From positions 153,431-164,468 of the forward strand of contig MU069628.1 of assembly GCA_002284615.2 (NCBI GenBank): a DNA stretch of 11,038 bases. Reading direction: 5' to 3'. Positions 1 through 6,829 of this stretch are shown piece after piece; position 1 is the first letter of the stretch, and the number at the start of each line of letters is the position of its first letter. The notes below the pieces were generated by a model. That model saw nothing but the letters and a program-made list of their open reading frames with translations. It was not told where the DNA came from and ran no database searches. Position numbers and translations under genes: made by a program. The stretch comes from Dunaliella salina. Lineage: Eukaryota > Chlorophyta > Chlorophyceae > Chlamydomonadales > Dunaliellaceae.

Positions 1-49
<49 letters not shown>

Positions 50-50
50 T
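1..50. repeat. (AC)n dinucleotide microsatellite
   Basis: Perfect alternating AC for 37 bases, one interruption (AAAC), then AC again to about base 49. The array probably continues upstream of the window. Confidence 0.97.
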
Positions 51-436
51 GCTGAAAGGGTATGCGCGTCCCTCAAGCACAAAGCATGCTGTGCACCTCG
101 CATAAAAATTTGGTGCCTTGCTGCACAGCTCCAGCTCTAGGACATGGAGGCCTGGAGGTGCTGTTCCGGTTTGGAAAGCCAAGGTGACGTAGCCCACTTC
201 TGTCTCGAGCATTTTGCATGTGTCTAACCTATGACGTTTCTCATTGACCATGAGATCATAATATTGTACACATGAAAACTATAATAAATGACTGCAGTTG
301 GGCGTAAGAGAAAAGGAGGTACCTTTCACTCACACCCCACCTCAGCTCATGTTGCTCTTTAACTCTAATTTGATCAGACTGACTTCAGAACGAACGTAAG
401 GACTGATATGATCAGGGTACCGTGCCGACTCTGGGG

Positions 437-523
437 ATCTTGCGAGGTAATAATTAAATTGTCAGCGCCCCGCGCAAGGTTTGAGTGTCAGCATAAATTG
501 AATATTTACAGGCCTCGCAAGAT
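437..523. repeat. 11-bp perfect inverted repeat, 65-nt spacer
   Basis: ATCTTGCGAGG at 437-447 is the exact reverse complement of CCTCGCAAGAT at 513-523. It lies ten bases upstream of the shorter hairpin at 533-557, so the two foldbacks form one 120-bp structured block. They could be the ends of a small foldback element or chance; no target duplication was found. Confidence 0.8.
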
Positions 524-532
524 GTGCGTGTT

Positions 533-557
533 CTAATTGTGGTCTTCCCACAATTAG
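533..557. repeat. Hairpin, 10-bp stem, 5-nt loop
   Basis: CTAATTGTGG (533-542) pairs perfectly with CCACAATTAG (548-557) around the loop TCTTC, and two G-T wobble pairs can extend the base. There is no T run after the stem, so it does not look like an RNA polymerase III or bacterial terminator. Function unknown. Confidence 0.85.
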
Positions 558-655
558 GGTTTAAACACTTCCATCATTGAAGCGGTGAGGGAAGCATTGG
601 CATGCGTGCGCAAAGGAGCAATGTGTTTGTTTCGATGAAACAGGATTTTTCAATT

Positions 656-1165
656 CTATTTTTTTTTGTGTTCGGGAGGAAACGAAAATGAGAACCTCCA
701 TAAGGATGGAAGGAAAGGATATCTACTCGAGAGAAAGAACTTAAAGCGTTTACAGTCTTGTTCTGGACAGGCTGCCCTTCCAGAAAAGGACCAATGTACA
801 ATTGCACATGTGCAAGCACAATTAGATGGGACAACAAAAACGGTGAACAATGAAATCCAATTGACCTGAACTCCAAGTTCAATCAGATCAATCTCCACAA
901 AACTATTCTGAATGGGAGGACCTTCCCATATGCCCCCCACCCTCCAATTCAAAATTTTTGACCACGCGGGATTGACCATAAGGAAACTTACCATGACGCG
1001 TCGAAAGGCATAACTTTTGCTGTAACTTTTGGGTTTCTCAATCAAAATTTGGAATCCTTGAGACCTGTCGACTGGCACCCTCTTCCCCTCTCTAATGCGG
1101 GTGATTTGTGTGCTATGGCTGACGCATGGGAGTGCTATGGCCGGGATCCAGTGCCACGTGTGCAC
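656..1165 (-). CDS. Longest unexplained open frame, unrecognised (169 codons)
   Basis: This minus-strand frame is open for 169 codons with a methionine near 1165, and ends in a basic Lys-Lys-Lys tail. I recognise no domain, signal peptide or membrane segment. It contains four cysteines in a short stretch (residues about 115-140) but no clear metal-binding spacing. A frame of this length is not very surprising by chance in 11 kb read in six frames. It may be a remnant or nothing; I list it only because it is the longest frame in the left 1.7 kb. Confidence 0.15.
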   Translation of the reverse strand: MHTWHWIPAIALPCVSHSTQITRIREGKRVPVDRSQGFQILIEKPKSYSKSYAFRRVMVSFLMVNPAWSKILNWRVGGIWEGPPIQNSFVEIDLIELGVQVNWISLFTVFVVPSNCACTCAIVHWSFSGRAACPEQDCKRFKFFLSSRYPFLPSLWRFSFSFPPEHKKK

Positions 1166-1297
1166 ATGTCCCTGGGTGTGGCTGCAGAGTTTTCAAGTGA
1201 AATGCAGCCCGTCCAATCCAAACTTGCAGGGTAGAGACAAAGCACGATGTGTTATTGCTTGGTGAACTATCACCTGGGTGGACTTTTCCCTGGATGG

Positions 1298-1315
1298 CAA
1301 GCTAGCGCTAGCTTG
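1298..1315. repeat. 18-bp perfect palindrome
   Basis: CAAGCTAGCGCTAGCTTG reads the same on both strands. A similar GCTAGC-rich string (AAGCTAGCAAGCTAGC) occurs in the 3' end of element E near 4907-4922, so it may be a remnant of that repeat family. Confidence 0.9.
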
Positions 1316-1602
1316 TAAAGTGGCATAAGTCTACTTAAAAGTCTAACAAAAGGTGATGCCTCGGAAACGCACCTGCCCCGCGAAGTGACGGGTTTGACTC
1401 TGGTATGGAGCGCTCTGTTAAGGAGAAATGGAAGTTGGCAGCGGTGCGCTAGCTACAAGGCTTTTCGGGCAAGGAAACGGCATTTGTGGATGGCACGTTG
1501 CGCTTGGGGGTTGTCCATAAGCATTCCTGCATGGGCATCCACAGTTCAGGTTTCGCCCCAAAACTCTGCTGCAAATCACATTTTCAATTCATTTTTGACT
1601 AC

Positions 1603-1623
1603 TGTGTAGGACGCTCCTACACA
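1603..1623. repeat. Hairpin, 9-bp stem, 3-nt loop
   Basis: TGTGTAGGA (1603-1611) and TCCTACACA (1615-1623) are exact reverse complements around CGC. It lies about 115 bases before an AATAAA. It is not a match to the histone 3' stem-loop. Function unknown. Confidence 0.85.
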
Positions 1624-1761
1624 CCATTGATACGTCAAACACTGCTGATTCGCTGCATTATTGATCCTCTTAATTCCATCTGTATTGAAAGCAACAATCA
1701 ACAATACAATCTGAACTTGCTTTCTTACTCTTGTTTAATAAAGACGTTCATAAAATGATGA

Positions 1762-1891
1762 AACGACAGGAAACTTCGTCCCTTCTTAACCCCCGTTTCT
1801 GAGGGAGCTTGGTATACCCATCATCACAGTGTATTCCGTCAGACATCTTTTCACAGCCGTATTGAAGATAACAATGACATTCGGAGGAACA
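1762..1891 (+). pseudogene. Possible 5' extension of the LINE 1 reading frame
   Basis: Plus-strand frame 1 is open from just after a TGA at 1759-1761 up to the insertion at 1892. If insertion X0 and one copy of its 9-bp flank are removed (109 bases, not a multiple of three), this frame continues exactly into the frame open from 2001 to 2150, which itself continues into the LINE 1 reverse transcriptase region. The residues (basic, no motif) are not recognisable, and 43 open codons can occur by chance, so this is only inferred from frame continuity. Confidence 0.3.
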
Positions 1892-2000
1892 AAGTAAAAG
1901 TAAAAAGTAAAAGTCTTCGCTGGCACTAACCTGCGTGCGTTAAGGAAAGACCCAACAGTTAGCACTGGCACTGACAGTGAGCTCACAATTAGGGGGAACA
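1883..2000. repeat. Candidate target-site duplication of X0 (9 bp, 8/9)
   Basis: GGAGGAACA at 1883-1891 and GGGGGAACA at 1992-2000 flank the X0 insertion exactly. The left copy abuts the A-rich head of X0, as expected for target-primed insertion of a minus-strand retroelement. Confidence 0.55.
1892..1991 (-). mobile_element. X0: 100-bp minus-strand retroelement 3' end
   Basis: Read on the minus strand this short insertion ends in a pyrimidine tail (T runs broken by single A and C; plus strand AAAGTAAAAGTAAAAAG). About 30 bases before the tail is a CCTTAACGCACGC string, matching CCTTAATGCACGC of X1 and X3. It appears to be a strongly 5'-truncated copy of the X-type family, inserted into the LINE 1 frame, with the 9-bp flanking repeat at its edges. 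Similarity to the other copies is moderate, so the call rests on the tail, the shared motif and the flank together. Confidence 0.55.
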
Positions 2001-2143
2001 CACAACACTCTGGTGCGCGCGCACGTCAGCTGACTGGAAATCTTTCTGCAAAAGATCACTTGACTCCCCTAGGTCGCAGACACAACAACCCTCAACCTGC
2101 AGCTCCACATCCTTTCAAAATACCTCATGAGGACGACCCAATC

Positions 2144-2319
2144 ACATTGGAAAAGAAAAAGAAGAAAAGAAAAAGAAAGGTATATGCAAGCCAAAGGCCG
2201 CGTGCATTAAGGGAAGGTCCTCTAACTGGAAAGCTAGAGGCCACACCAGAAGGCCCTAAGAACCTACACTAGACACAGCTAGCCTAGGAGAGAGCCAGGA
2301 ACAGACCTATTGACATTGG
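2144..2319. repeat. Target-site duplication of X1 (ACATTGG, 7/7)
   Basis: ACATTGG occurs at 2144-2150, immediately before the A-rich head of X1, and again at 2313-2319, immediately after its other end. Deleting X1 plus one copy (169 bases) moves the LINE 1 frame from frame 2 to frame 3, which is exactly the frame that continues into the conserved GFDTITPAFIKNA segment. Confidence 0.75.
2151..2312 (-). mobile_element. X1: 162-bp minus-strand retroelement 3' end
   Basis: On the minus strand it runs from 2312 to a pyrimidine tail at 2182-2151 (plus strand AAAAGAAAAAGAAGAAAAG). It is strongly similar to the last 160 bases of element E (4837-4996): both carry CTAGACACAGCTAGCCTAGG, CACCAGAAGGCCC and the ending GCATTAAGGG / GCATCAAGGG. 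It encodes nothing. The common stop of the similarity at the X1 edge fits a 5'-truncated copy of an E-type element; an independent short element (SINE-like) with the same 3' end is the alternative. No clear RNA polymerase III boxes were seen. Confidence 0.8.
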
Positions 2320-4296
2320 CTTCTACACGCATCTCATCCATGACAAGCACGTCTACCCCTGGGTTTGACACGATTACTCCTGCTTTCATTAAAAATGCTT
2401 GCAGACAGATACCAAGGCAACGTGGCAGAGAATTACAGAGTTTTTATTAAAAAGTTTATGCTGGTCCTTCACATAACTGCCTTTTTTCTGACTACTTCTT
2501 CAAAAGGCTCGTATTCATCATGCGTGGAAAGAGGCCAAACTGACCCCCATTCATAAGAAGGGTCCAGTGACAAGCTCTAACACTGCCAATAACATGAATG
2601 TGTAATGCTCAATTTTTCAACACTGGTGTGTCCACAACAACAGAATCCCTGACACATCCTTCACGGATGTTCATTGCATTTAGTGACTTTAAGCAAGCAT
2701 ACAACTCCATACCCAGAGAAAAAGCTGTTAGACCATTTACGTTGCTGTCAGATGCCCCAACACATTGTGTCCATCTTGCAAGACTTATATCATATGGATG
2801 AGTACGCCTTACTGGATGGGGATAGAATAGCAAGTGTAAATGGCTGGTCCCCCATGTCAAATGGCCAACATGATCTCCACACAAAGATCAACAAATTCAG
2901 AGTGTATGCTCAACGCATAGCTGTTAGCGGTGCAGTTACTGGTGCTGGAGATTTTCATGTAACTCATATGCTGTATGCGGATGACCTTTGCCTCACTGCC
3001 AATCATCCCACTGACCTTCAGCGCATATTGGATAGGTTACATGGGTATGCGCAAAGGAAAGGATTAATTATCAACGTGTCGAAGTCTGAGGTTGTGTCCT
3101 TCAATTCAAAAGGAGATAATGTTCCTATTTTCAATCTAGGCTGCGAGCACCTCGTGCGTGCTGAGTCATTCTAATATTTGGGTATGCTGTTTACGAAACA
3201 ATTTAATCCCCTTGCCTCTTCTGAGCATATGTGTGCACCTTTCGTGGCTGGATGTCGTCGTATTATGCATGTTGCAGATGAATATAAGCTAGCAGATAGG
3301 CCTCATACCATGCTTTGGTTGACTAAGACATAAGCTCTCCCTGCTAGCATGTATGCTAGTCAAATTTGGGGTACCAGGTTTATGAGACCAGGAGATGAGA
3401 TGACCTGCCCGTTGCAGACTGTGCACCTGTGCTTACGGAAGCAAATTCTCGGAGTGAAAAAAACTACACCAAATTGGTCTGTGCTGCGCAAATGTGGGTT
3501 TGAACCATTACAATCCTATTGGTTTCGAGCTGCTGTCAGATTTTAGAATGCCTCCCTTGCCTGCGACAGCACTACTTTACGTAGGGTACGTGGAGCGGAT
3601 ATTGACATGAGTAGTAACTCTAAATAGTGCTGGACGTCAGAGTTTATATCTGCTTTTCAGGGATTGGACAGGTGCAACTACTTCACACATTGCGTGTACT
3701 CAGGCCAGCCCATTAGGATAAATGATTTTGTGGTTGATTTACGGAAAAGGCATAGGAGCGTGTGGCCAACTGAGGATCAGGCTGAATGTGGTGCTCATTT
3801 AAACAAGTTAGCCAAGTACCATAACTGGGTAGCGCTTCCCTTCCGGCATAATTCTGCTCTTGGTAAACCTCTCCATACTCCTAGGTATCTGCATTTGGAT
3901 TTGGGTAGGCAAATGCAGAGGAACATTGCTTGCTTCCGATTGCACGCCCATAAACTCCGAGTTGAAACTTCTCCTTGGCATGGAGATGCACCTCAATGTG
4001 ACTTATGAGTTTCAGAACAATGGCAGGATGAAAAGCACGTCATCTTTCTGTGCCCTTGCAACTTCCTATGTCGCCTTAGAAGAAAGCATGCACGTCTTTT
4101 TAGTACCTTTCCTGCTCACAGAGTAGTGTCAAATGATACAGGATCTTTCTTTTTTTCTGATGCCTGCTCTCTAGACGTAGCTCGTTTCTTTCAAAACCAA
4201 GATACTCAGACTTATCGCTTCATCTCTGAGCTTATGGGTTTCTTTCACCACACCGAGCAGCCAAACTTTCTGGCTGAAGGTTATGTTCCCTTGTAA
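2319..4296 (+). pseudogene. LINE 1 reverse transcriptase ORF, broken
   Basis: It encodes a LINE-type reverse transcriptase remnant. Visible motifs in order: GFDTITPAFIKNA (from about 2352), AWKEAKLTPIHKKG (2522-2563), CVHNNRIPD (from 2627), FIAFSDFKQAY with the motif A Asp at 2685-2687, the active-site box YADD at 2974-2985, SKSEVVSFNS after it, MYASQIWGTRF (from 3349), and a CX2C...H...C knuckle (3997-4053). Frameshifts lie near 2445-2490 (T run), near 2660 (with an apparent deletion of about 35 codons) and near 2720 (A run). The QGCP box before YADD is degraded. From about 2724 to the TAA at 4294-4296 the frame never shifts, but stops occur at 2603, 3172, 3331, 3544, 3625 and 4006. It cannot make active protein. 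Confidence 0.88.
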
Positions 4297-4313
4297 ACCT
4301 TGTAAACCTTGTA
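4289..4313 (+). repeat. LINE 1 3' tail, 9-bp period (CCTTGTAAA x2.8)
   Basis: CCTTGTAAA is repeated at 4289-4297 and 4298-4306, with a partial copy to 4313. The ORF stop codon is inside the first unit. A closely related 9-bp repeat (CCCTTGTAA) occurs at 7618-7640. LINEs often end in short tandem repeats instead of poly(A), and this fits that pattern. Confidence 0.75.
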
Positions 4314-4836
4314 TGGTCAACGCAATTCCTTGACAGTAAATACGCAAAAATTTCAAGGTACGCGCTTCCACTGCAGGGCTGATAATCTACCCCCTTTTTA
4401 TTTTGATGGTTTGCAACTTTGCGACAAAAATCTGAACCTCAACTTTGCAGCAGATGCAGCTTTGTGTCCATCCATGGCCAGGACATTCCGAGTTAAAAAT
4501 TTTGTTCATGAACAGGACCTTGCCAACAGACTACAAGCCAAGATTTGGCTTTTCAGGATGTATGCTATCCCTGCTGGCGTGTACGCGAGCCAAATTTGCC
4601 TTTTTTGAGGCAAGGCAAAGATGTGGATAATCCCCTCCAAAAATGGCTGTTGACAGTGCTAAACAGGATGCTGGGAGTCAGAGACACCACTTTTTCTTGG
4701 TCAGACATGCGAGAGTGTGCTCTGGGGCCCCTTCAGTCCAACTGGTTTTGTGCAGCTATGCGACAGTACAACTTTCACCCGTTGTAACAGCTGCACCATG
4801 AGAAAGGTTTTACATGCTGACGTACGGATGACCTGA
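4308..4836 (+). pseudogene. LINE 2 part 1: reverse transcriptase C-terminal region
   Basis: This copy begins inside the polymerase, just after where YADD would be, abutting the LINE 1 tail. It shows SLTVNTQK, RADNLPPFYFDGLQL and FAADAALCPSMARTFRVK, then YAIPAGVYASQICLF in frame 1. A frameshift near 4605 leads to DNPLQKWLLTVLNRMLGV and RECALGPLQSNWF in frame 3, then another near 4790 leads to MRKVLHADV in frame 1. It parallels LINE 1 residues around 3050-3560 but is clearly a diverged subfamily. It is cut at 4836 by element E and resumes at 6830. Confidence 0.82.
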
Positions 4837-4998
4837 AGAAAAAGGAAAAATAAGTCTATGCAGGCCAGAGGCCGCGCGCATCAAGGGATGGTCCACTGAC
4901 TAACAAGCTAGCAAGCTAGCAGTGGCCTCACCAGAAGGCCCACTTAGCCTGCACTAGACACAGCTAGCCTAGGAGAGAGTCAGGAATAGAGCTATGAG
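4837..4998 (-). repeat. X-type 3' end (X2) of element E
   Basis: This is a 160-base block highly similar to X1, with plus-strand head AGAAAAAGGAAAAATAAGTC then CTATG, GCATCAAGGG, a short GCTAGCAAGCTAGC duplication, CACCAGAAGGCCC and CAGCTAGCCTAGGAGAGAG. On the minus strand it is non-coding 3' sequence ending in a T/C tail. A 6-bp GACCTG also flanks it (4830-4835, 4999-5004), which would fit an independent insertion; I weigh this below the longer E flank. Confidence 0.8.
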
Positions 4999-5104
4999 GA
5001 CCTGGGGGGGTTTCCGCCATGCTCCTGGACGCCCGGACTCTCCTTCTCCCACTGTCCTCCGTTGCGCGCCCAACACCCCCCCCCCCCCCCCCNNNCNCCC
5101 CNGN
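4999..5104. other. GC-rich stretch and poly-C assembly gap
   Basis: It starts with a run of seven G, is GC-rich, and ends in about 17 C followed by interspersed Ns (5093-5104). I see no gene. The low-quality bases suggest a G/C homopolymer that was not resolved, so the true length between E coding and E 3' end is unknown. Confidence 0.8.
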
Positions 5105-5390
5105 AAGTGAAGAGCATGTCTGGTGTCAATGATGGATGACAATTTTTGGCATGGCAGCTAAGCTCAGTTGCTAATGATTTAGCTTTTTGCTTGGTAAGGC
5201 CTAGATTCATAAGAGGTTTGATTTTGTATTCATTGCAAACAGTGCCAGCCACACCAATTAAGATGATACAGTAGAGTCACTTTGTTGTGCCTGTTTGGAT
5301 TTCTTGAGCTGCAGGATTTAAGTCTGGTCACCGTGTGGAAATGTTGAGCTGCTGCACGTTCCAAAGTGATGGAGGGGTTGGTGTCGGGAC
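5105..5390 (-). pseudogene. Element E coding remnant: C-terminal domain shared with D
   Basis: Minus-strand frames read SDTNPSITLERAAAQH-like residues next to 5390, then ILIGVAGTVCNEY and NLGLTKQKAKSLATELS (5270-5150). These align with element D residues ILLDVDGTIYTEH and QLGLDHQHATKLAQQL, including I-L-x-x-V-x-G-T, L-G-L and L-A-x-x-L. One frameshift lies near 5270. The start is cut by the insertion of D and the end by the gap. It is a second, independent copy of the D domain, which shows the domain is a family feature and not a chance frame. Catalytic PD and ExK residues are not preserved here. Confidence 0.65.
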
Positions 5391-5517
5391 AAGAAAAACG
5401 AAAGAAAAAGAAAAACTACACAGACGGAGACCTCTCCCTACATCAATTAAGGAAGAGGAGACAAATTGGCCCAAAAAAAGCTGAGTCCCCTCCACCACAA
5501 GATCTGAAAAGAAATAG
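5391..5517 (-). repeat. Y1: 3' untranslated end and tail of element D
   Basis: It directly follows the stop codon of D on the minus strand. Blocks shared with Y2 (8223-8331) in plus-strand order: GAAAAAGAAAAACTAC, CTCTCCCTACATCA, TTAAGG, and CCCCTCCACCACA, over 107 versus 109 bases. The minus-strand end is a tail of T runs separated by single C. This block defines the orientation of all the A-headed repeats in the window, because a reading frame runs into it. Confidence 0.85.
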
Positions 5518-6087
5518 CTATTGGGGGTCTGGAGGATTACTAGGAGCTCCTGGCTCTAGAACCTGGCCGCGGGAAGTACTCTTATTTTGGACAGTGCGGT
5601 GCGTGGAGACTAGTTTGTGGGTATATTGAACAGAATGGGCATGAAGTTGTTGAGCAAGCTTAGTGGCATGCTGGTGATCCAATCCTAGTTGTTTGAATTG
5701 CTTCAGGGTATGCTCAGTATAAATAGTTCCATCAACATCCAGGAGAATAGGATGATTTGTAACAGCTTTAGCGCTAATAAATTTGCAAAGGTCGGCATGC
5801 TGTTGCTTTGTTGCGTTCAACTGATGCTCTGGCCTTGTGTCTTCACAGAACTTCATTTCTATGAGGTGTATATGGCGTCCATTTGCATGGAGTTCATGGG
5901 GTTGCCTCACACAGCTAGTTCTGGTGGTCTTCCGTGTGGAGCTGCGCAAAGCGTTATGTGAATGGATTGGAGAAGTCGTGTTACAAGTATGCTTGGCGTT
6001 AAAAGGGGTGATCAAAATAGCATCTGGTCGACTTGAGTCTTTCCCCCTTTGGAAAGTTAGGAGGGAAGAAGTTAGTAGGTGTAGTCC
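5518..6087 (-). pseudogene. Element D ORF C-terminus: candidate PD-(D/E)XK nuclease domain
   Basis: A minus-strand frame is open without a stop from about 6087 (and beyond, into X3 tail sequence) to TAG at 5518-5520, about 189 codons. In order it shows SSRPDAILITP (Asp codon 6022-6024), a variable Ser/Thr/Arg-rich loop, HIHLIEMKFCEDTRPEHQL (Glu codon 5857-5859, Lys two residues on), ILLDVDGTIYTEH and QLGLDHQHATKLAQQLHAHS. PD...ExK is the signature of restriction-type endonucleases, used by some non-LTR retrotransposons to nick their target. That role here is inferred from the motif alone. D is 5'-truncated: no reverse transcriptase is attached. The open frame suggests a fairly recent insertion. 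Confidence 0.6.
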
Positions 6088-6681
6088 TGTAAAAGAAAAG
6101 AAAAAGGAAAGACTACGCACTCCAGTTTGGCCGTGTGCATTAAGGAAAGGTCACCTGTCCTGAAAGGCAGGGCCCCACCATACAGACCAAGAGGAAGAGG
6201 TGGCACAGAAGGCTACTCCAGCAAGTTAGCCACCACCATGGGACCTACAAACACGACTGTTGGCAGGCCCTGTCCAGCAAGCTCCAGACCCACCCCTATG
6301 CCTTAGAGCAAGCTATCCAACATCTCAGCATGGGCCCCCCACTTGCAAAGGGGCCAGCCAGGGCGACAGGAGGTGAGCACGCAGTTATGCAGACCCAAGC
6401 TGAGACACTCCACCTCTAGAGACCTTCTCCACCGCGCCGACCTCCGGGACCCTTCTCCTGCGCCAATGTCCTCCACCTGGCACGCGCCCTCACACATGCG
6501 CCCAGCCTGCGCCGCGAGCCAGCTCTAGAGGCCTCAGCATGTAGCTGCTGTTACTCCGCTGCCAATGTGTGAGGTCTTTGCCGCTCCCGAGTATGTCCGG
6601 GCGTGTGCCACATCAGCCACACAATGGCGTTTCCAGGGGACACCGCGTGGAGGTGCCTCACAAGTCCCCCAGTAGTCCTGT
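6081..6681. repeat. Target-site duplication of X3 (GTAGTCCTGT, 10/10)
   Basis: GTAGTCCTGT occurs at 6081-6090, directly before the A-rich head of X3, and at 6672-6681. The match is perfect over ten bases and ends on both sides, the classic sign of retroelement insertion. Confidence 0.8.
6091..6671 (-). mobile_element. X3: 581-bp minus-strand retroelement inserted in D
   Basis: Its minus-strand end is a pyrimidine tail (plus strand AAAAGAAAAGAAAAAGG) preceded by CTACGCACTCCAGTTTGGCC and GTGCATTAAGG, the X-type ending. Upstream similarity to X1 and X2 fades, so it is a different subfamily sharing roughly the last 60-100 bases. The body (6260-6671) is markedly GC-richer than its neighbours. Short minus-strand frames (for example 6497-6303, with several Cys and Arg) show no domain I recognise. 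The perfect 10-bp flank fixes its borders. Confidence 0.7.
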
Positions 6682-6751
6682 TTGAGGCATGTGTAGGGAG
6701 ATGGAGGTTGCGTTGTGCAAGTTTAAAATTGACATAATTATAATTCAATAA

Positions 6752-6829
6752 GTCGGATGTCCCTGTCACGATCAGGGATCTGAGAGGGATCATGGTGGAC
6801 AGGTCAATTGACCTCCTCACTGAAGATCA
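6752..6829 (-). other. 5' stub of element E, palindrome-rich
   Basis: This 78-base piece lies between D and the right flank of E. It contains the 14-bp perfect palindrome AGGTCAATTGACCT (6801-6814) and runs into ATCAGAT-G-ATCTGAT (6826-6840). Minus-strand frames give either IVTGTSD, joining to TNPSITLERAAAQH across D, or PDRDRDI; which is right cannot be decided by eye. Confidence 0.4.

Larger units (their letters stand above)
51..1760. other. Region without a recognisable gene
   Basis: I find no conserved motif, RNA gene or convincing coding frame here. The longest open frame is on the minus strand, 656-1165 (169 codons), listed separately. A possible poly(A) signal AATAAA lies at 1737-1742, just before the first LINE-like frame. 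Several inverted repeats, listed separately, are the only clear structure. The 5' part of LINE 1 could lie here in unrecognisable form. Confidence 0.6.
2001..4313 (+). mobile_element. LINE 1: degenerate non-LTR retrotransposon copy
   Basis: This is a plus-strand non-LTR retrotransposon, a class that copies its RNA into DNA at a nicked target. From 5' to 3' it shows a pre-polymerase segment (2001-2150 and 2319-2445), the reverse transcriptase (about 2445-3175), a thumb/connection region, a Cys/His knuckle (3997-4053) and a terminal stop inside a 9-bp-period tail (4289-4313). X1 (2151-2312) interrupts it and X0 probably does too. No upstream endonuclease domain is recognisable, so the 5' end is missing or too decayed. 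The family resembles predicted proteins of prasinophyte algae; this is from memory and unchecked. Confidence 0.85.
5391..6751 (-). mobile_element. Element D: minus-strand retroelement inserted in E
   Basis: D runs on the minus strand from about 6751 to its T/C tail at 5391, with X3 inserted inside it (6091-6671 plus one flank copy). Without X3 it is about 770 bp. A short GTCGG lies at 5383-5387 and at 6752-6756; joining E there gives an uninterrupted SDTNP segment, so this may be the target duplication, but five bases is weak. The 5' side upstream of X3 (6751-6682) stays open in the same frame as the nuclease-like ORF once X3 is removed. Confidence 0.5.
4837..6829 (-). mobile_element. Element E: 5'-truncated minus-strand retroelement
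   Basis: E is inserted in LINE 2 in the opposite orientation. Read from 6829 downwards it has a short coding remnant, an insertion (element D, 5391-6751), more coding (5390-5105), an unresolved gap, a GC-rich stretch, and a 3' end matching X1 (4996-4837) with the pyrimidine tail touching the flank GATGACCTGA. Its coding part belongs to the same C-terminal domain family as D. The 3' end could instead be a separate X1-like insertion landing at the same place, but the single-element reading needs fewer events. Confidence 0.55.

Noticed and set aside
1380..1400. GGGTTTGACTCTGG as a tRNA or SINE B box
   Set aside because: No matching A box, acceptor stem or anticodon arm lies upstream.
1385..1758. 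Two overlapping plus-strand frames (74 and 90 codons) before an AATAAA
   Set aside because: Neither has a recognisable domain, and the AATAAA alone is too common to support a gene.
3172..4008. Reassigned stop codons in the LINE 1 frame
   Set aside because: All three stop codons occur in place of different residues, and the upstream part has frameshifts and deletions, so ordinary pseudogene decay is sufficient.
4830..5004. GACCTG flanking the X2 block as an independent 6-bp target duplication, making X a 162-163-bp SINE
   Set aside because: Plausible, but the longer flank GATGAYCTGA and the return of LINE 2 at 6830 are explained more simply if X2 is the 3' end of element E. The equal length of X1 and X2 follows from X1 being truncated where similarity ends. 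No RNA polymerase III boxes were convincing.
6091..6120. Start of the D frame at 6120 as a genuine N-terminus
   Set aside because: The first ten residues (Phe/Ser-rich) are the translated pyrimidine tail of X3, so the open frame only runs through by chance.
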